Below the pieces are notes generated by a model, which did not search any database, was not told the origin of the DNA, and saw only the letters and a program-made list of their open reading frames with translations. A stretch of DNA of 64,000 nt from Ignelater luminosus (lineage: Eukaryota; Arthropoda; Insecta; Coleoptera; Elateridae), in NCBI GenBank assembly GCA_011009095.1, contig VTPC01004874.1:17889-81888 (forward strand), written 5' to 3'. Made by a program: the position numbers and the translations under genes. Below are positions 59,875-64,000 of this stretch, piece after piece. The number at the start of each line of letters is the position of its first letter. Within the stretch, counting starts at the first letter, position 1.

Positions 59875-60611
59875 ACATCAGTCACAACTCTGAACGATAC
59901 GTCACTTCATGAACTCTAAAACTCATGAGATATTTAGACATTAGCAAAGATTAAGAGCAACTAGATAAATTTGATACAATAAAATATTCGTTATAATAAT
60001 GAAAAAAAAAGTCAAATTAGGATTGGGCTATAAGTCCTAGACATGCTAGGTGTCTTTGAATTCTCCAAATTCATCTGACAATTCATACGTCGAAGGAGAA
60101 ACCTTTAGTCAAATTAAAGAAAAAGGAAATGGACCTGCGTACTTAGGTACGAATTCCTTAAAGGACAAATGTCAACTTAAAATAATACGATACTATAATA
60201 TCGAAAATAGACTTAAAGGTGACAAATCCTGAATAACGGACACCTAAAGATCTCGAAACGTGAAATGTTCATCTAAAGAACTAGGTACGGCGACACCGCC
60301 AAAATCTGTCACTATGACAAAATACGAAAATCAGCAACACTACAAAAGAAAAACTATAAAAACTACAAGATAAAAGAGACAAAAATCGGTAAGATAAAGT
60401 CGGCAAACAGCAAAGTCAAGCCCCAGCACACTGGAGACCAAAATCTGTAAAAGCCTCAAAACAAAGTGACCAAGGATCTGAACGGTCAAGGAAAGAAAGG
60501 TCTAAATCAACTAAACAGCTAAATCTGCCAAACAACAAAATCGGTCAACAGCCAAGTCGGCTAAAGCGACATCGGCCAACAACCAAATCAGCCCCGCATG
60601 TTGAGCACCAA
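59875..60611 (+). repeat. T-poor, ORF-free insert (right part)
   Basis: Continues the composition of 56.7-58.6 kb after the hAT element. Between 60310 and 60600 short degenerate units of the form AAATCNGNCAA recur (for example AAATCTGTCACT, AAATCGGTAAGA, AAATCGGTCAACA, ACATCGGCCAACA). A 60-codon frame at 60050 is probably chance. Confidence 0.4.
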
Positions 60612-60619
60612 AAAAATAC

Positions 60620-61980
60620 AAGATTTTTCCAACAGCACCTTTTAGAGCTACGCGCTTAAAATCTTCTTAAAAAGACTATTGCTTACTGTTTTTGCTTTTT
60701 CTAAATGGCAATTGCCTTTCTGTTCTCGGATCAAGCAGTTCTATTAAATAGTGATGTAGATAAAAATTAGTCAGTTTTCCAAACATCTTCGTTGCTAAAC
60801 TTCTTCGTCTTTATAAATCTTTTGCTATGCGAATTCTAAAAGAGTCCAAAAAACGAAGAGACAGTACTGTTGTTCTGCAATATGCAATTGTCGTTGAACT
60901 TGATAATAATATTCATATTTGGTATTCAATACCATTTAACCATCCATGAACTTGCACCATTTCTTAACACTGGGTATAGCTTTTGCAGTCTTTAGGTGAA
61001 TGGCTCTCCAGCTGAAGAAGAACATTTGATTTTCACCATTCCATCGTCTTCAATCAAGCCATCTGGGCTGGCAGCTAAAGACGAAAATTCTTTATCGATG
61101 AGTAGCCCCCACTTTCGTATTATTACAGACATTTCTTTTTCAGTTGCTTGAACAGCCAGAGGTTCTCTGGTAGTATCGTAGTCAGTGTGAACGTTTCCTT
61201 TTAAAGAAGAATTCATCATTTGAGATACTGTTGCTCCTTTTGGTGTGATTTCTTGAAGTTTGTAAATTTGTCTAAGTTAAATGCAGTTAGGCGTTTTCGC
61301 CTTTCTAGAAAACATCTTGGAGATTCTCTTTGTAATTATGTTGGTTTTTCTATTTCTACTCGATTGCTTTTCGCTAACTGATTGAAGAGTTCAGTTTTCT
61401 AATTTCTATTAACTCCGTACACATATAACTCTGGTAAGTATCGTTTCCTGTTGCTGCAATAGTTCTATAGTGGATATTATCTTCATCATCCACATTTGTC
61501 GTTATTTTTTACCTTTTTTGTTATTGCTGTAGTAACATTTTTCATTTTATTCTCTTCTCACGTTCATCTTTTTGTCTTTTGATAAAGTTTGTAGTAAAAC
61601 ATCCGAAATCGTTTACATCTCCATCGTGAAGGAGTGAATACTTTTCTGCTTCAACATCATAAGAAATGGTAGCTGCTTCGCATCGAGAAGTACTCGTATA
61701 AGGTCTTCTTCCACTACAATTAACACATTTCCCCAATATAAATTTGGCTACAATAGAATTACATTGTTCAGCTGAGTTATTCGATGCACAATAAATGAAG
61801 CTCTTGCTATGATAATCCAACGAATTTATAGCACATGTTATGTTTTATCTGTTTAAGAGCTGCTTCAGTCTATCGGTCTCTGTATAACACAAATAATCTG
61901 TGCAGTTTGTATGTATTTCTATACAATGTTTGGCGTGTTTGATATATTCTTGGCCAGAAATTCCAATCATCTTATAATAC
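60620..61980 (-). pseudogene. Mutator-like plus YqaJ nuclease gene of the transposon, broken
   Basis: Read downwards: pieces near 61980-61850 with a Cys/His-poor HCIEIHTNCTDYLCY segment; DYHSKSFIYCASNNSAEQCN then SIVAKFILGKCVNCSGRRPY (61815-61700), the N-x-A-E-x-x-N-S-x-x-A-K-F pattern that I associate with the Mutator-like domain of these elements. After a break the YqaJ nuclease follows: TTREPLAVQATEKEMSVIIR, RKWGLLIDKEFSSLAASPDG and LIEDDGMVKIKC (61165-61020), with D/E-x-K as metal-binding residues (here V-K-I-K, so the usual Glu is replaced by Lys, while the plus-strand relative at 37.4 kb has E-I-K). Multiple stops; dead. Confidence 0.6.
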
Positions 61981-62009
61981 TAATGATGATTTATTTGCAT
62001 TTTTTTTTG

Positions 62010-64000
62010 GAAAATTTTGAGACGTGTGTTAGAAGACTATGCTGGAAGTAATGTAAGTGATGAAGGACAATTAACTCAATTATTGCTTGCCATGCCCGGT
62101 AAATTCTCAACTGTCATTTCTGCTATTGAAACAATTATTGCGAAAGATAAAACTGTAGATATAGAGTTTGCGAAAAATAGATTGTTATATGAAGAATCGA
62201 GGATGAAACAAGGCAAGTCCAAATGCAATACCGGCTCAAAGGTGGCATTCTTAACCTGCCACCACTGTGGAAGGCGAGGCCACATTCAATCAAAATTGAA
62301 AGCATGGAAATCACCACGATAGCAACAAGAAAAGTACTCGTGAGGTTATTCAAATAACAGAACACGTGATAATAGTCACTCCATTTTTTCATCAAATCAG
62401 GGTAGATGGCCCTTAACATCAGAAAACGCACGTGTTGCAGAAGAAGGAGAAATTGCATTCTATTTTGATTTAAATGGGCATAAGGCCGTGAGTTGCCACA
62501 CAATGTGGCAAAAAGGGAGCGTGCAATTAATGCATGGTAATCGTTTATTTGTAATTAATTACGTGTTGTATGTTCAAGATTTAAAATGTAATCTACTCAG
62601 AGTTAAGAAATTAGAATCTCGTGGATTACAAATAACGTTTCAAAATGATTTTCTGCATATCTACAAGAATAAAGTACTGATAACTAAAACAGTTGGGAAA
62701 TTTAGACTGTATGAGTTGCAATTTACTGTTCCTGAGTCCACTGCTGCAAGTAATGAAGCAAATTGGACATCATCCATAGAAGATAACGAGAAGCCCCTCT
62801 GGCATCGTCTACTTGGACACGCCAGCACCATCAAGCCTATGAACACATGCCGTGTGTGTATCAAGATAAAGATGAGTAAATAACCGCACCCAAGTACAAG
62901 ACCTAGAACATTCGATGTCTTGGAAAAGATGCATGTACATATACGTGGGAAAACAACCCAGCAGGCCTAAACGGTGAAAATTATTTTTTAAGTATTGTAG
63001 ATGATTACTCAAAGTTTATGGTTGTGTGTCCAATTGAACGTAAAAGTGATGTACCAGACAAACTTATTGAGTTTAAGTGGAAATATGAAAATCAATTTCG
63101 GAAACGTATTAAAATATTAAGATCTGATAAGGAAAAAAAATTTGTTAATGATAGAATCAAAGAAATATTTAAAAATTGTTAAGTTGAATTTACTCCTGCA
63201 TACACTTATGATTTAAATGGAGTTGCTGAACAAGCAAACAGAACCATAACAGAAATTGCAAGAGCAATGATGTTGGATACACACACAGAAAAGTATCTTT
63301 GGTCAGAAGCAGTCATGTATGCTGCTTATGTGGTCAATCATTTAGCTAGCAGAGCTACTGATAGTGAAATACCTGTTGTAAAAATTGGTCAACCTATTGG
63401 CTATCACAAAATTAAGACATTTGGAGGGATGCCTGTGCTCTAAAAGAGCTTTAGAAACCGTTTTGATAGCAAAACTAAGAAAATGAAATTCATTGGATTA
63501 TCTACTACGGGTTATCGGCTGTTTGATACAACAACCAAAGAAGATTTATGTTCGATCAAAAGCAAAATTTTTTAAAGACCGTGTAGTACTTCAGGATAAA
63601 ATCAAGCTGTCACTAGATTATAAACTAGTTAAAGAAACTTCACTTAAACCCTTGATACAAATTGATCAAAATGGAAGAAATAATGAAATTTCACAAACAG
63701 ATAACACAGATTGTGAAGAATATGATAATCAGCCAAGGAAAATGAGAGAAATAAAACAACCAGAAAGATATCAAGATTATTATATGTATTTAACTGAAAT
63801 TGAAAGATTAAATGGAAACAATGTCACAATGATGAGGCACTAAGACGCGGATGGAGGGAAGCCATCGAAGATGAAGTGAACAACATCCTGGAAAATCAAA
63901 CCTGGGAGGTAAAGGAAGATAATGAACAGACATGAACCGATGCCACTTGTAAGTTTTGTACTAAGATAAATCCGGAAGGACAAATGATTCCTAAAGCAAG
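62010..64000 (+). mobile_element. Ty1/Copia retrotransposon, truncated by the window end
   Basis: Pol polyprotein in order: gag (LLLAMPGKFSTVISAIETII near 62085); a zinc knuckle CHHCGRRGHIQSKLKAW at 62253-62303 in which the last Cys is lost; a protease-like region near 62500 ending DLKCNLLRVKKLE; the pre-integrase finger (LWHRLLGHAS ... CRVCIKIK) at 62800-62875; integrase core with IVDDYSKFMVV near 62995, RSDKEKKF near 63120 and GVAEQANRTITEIARAMMLD near 63220; and the RT start ALRRGWREAIEDEVNNILEN near 63840. Frameshifts near 62320, 62880, 63440 and 63840 and a stop near 63180 inactivate it. The LTRs are not visible. Confidence 0.85.

Larger units (their letters stand above)
56661..62000 (-). 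mobile_element. YqaJ/Mutator-like DNA transposon, minus strand, split by a 3.9-kb insertion
   Basis: The terminus at 56661-56725 is the inverted copy of 37761-37815. The internal part resumes near 60612: its reverse complement shares AACAGTAAGCA, AGTCTTTTTAAG and TAGCTCTAAAAG with the plus-strand relative at 37650-37730. Everything between about 56726 and 60612 is therefore inserted. The coding pieces lie at 60620-61980. The 5' end, near 62000, adjoins a Copia element and no terminal repeat was recognised there. Confidence 0.65.

Noticed and set aside
1-64000. Bacterial or viral origin of the window
   Set aside because: Spliced host gene, non-LTR, LTR and Tc1/mariner elements of insect type, and a TTAGG-like tract all point to an insect nuclear genome.

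Overview
The window is nuclear DNA from an animal, almost certainly an insect. It is AT-rich, has small phased introns with GT/AG borders and one intron-rich host gene, and the rest is mostly decayed transposable elements. The host gene is the insect JAK/STAT cytokine receptor Domeless, minus strand, 33615 down to 19538, which I could assemble as 17 coding exons. Their lengths sum to exactly 3699 nt, that is 1232 codons plus a stop. I cannot fix the insect order. The receptor reads somewhat like hymenopteran Domeless, and a short TTAGG-like tract is present, but neither is decisive.

Layout. 1-5.1 kb: a decayed Jockey/CR1-type non-LTR element carrying a small hairpin insertion, followed by a broken DNA-transposon gene with a PGQNKN motif. 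5.1-8.5 kb: AT-rich spacer with two unassigned ORFs, one of which looks like a terminal exon. 8472-11010: a Ginger-type DNA transposon with long terminal inverted repeats and a TATA target duplication, coding for a retrovirus-like integrase. 11-15.5 kb: LTR-element debris, an RTE-type element on the minus strand, and an errantivirus-like envelope remnant. 16.7-19 kb: two opposed Jockey fragments separated by a 274-base assembly gap.

19.5-33.7 kb: domeless. Its last intron but one (20986-25830) has absorbed an R1/I-type element and pieces of Gypsy elements. Intron 6 (27844-32521) holds about 2.7 kb of a satellite made of two alternating roughly 90-bp units. The cytoplasmic tail has four copies of a PxGY[V/I]xVG tyrosine motif, likely SH2 docking sites for the JAK/STAT pathway or its negative regulators.

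35.5-42 kb: a mariner transposase lacking its N-terminus, Gypsy gag, a YqaJ-nuclease transposon gene, a TTAGG-like tract and two further retroelement fragments. 42-45.6 kb: spacer with no gene seen. 45.6-55.4 kb: a nest of insertions, apparently bounded by a pair of matching inverted termini 9.8 kb apart. Inside are two DDE transposases, one of them split by an RTE-type element, plus BEL/Pao and Copia pieces. 55.5-62 kb: another envelope remnant, then a minus-strand YqaJ/Mutator-like element interrupted by about 3.9 kb of T-poor DNA that itself contains a 1.2-kb hAT element with a perfect 8-bp target duplication. 62-64 kb: a Copia element that runs off the window.

All mobile-element genes seen are broken. 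The only gene for which I can defend an intact product is domeless.
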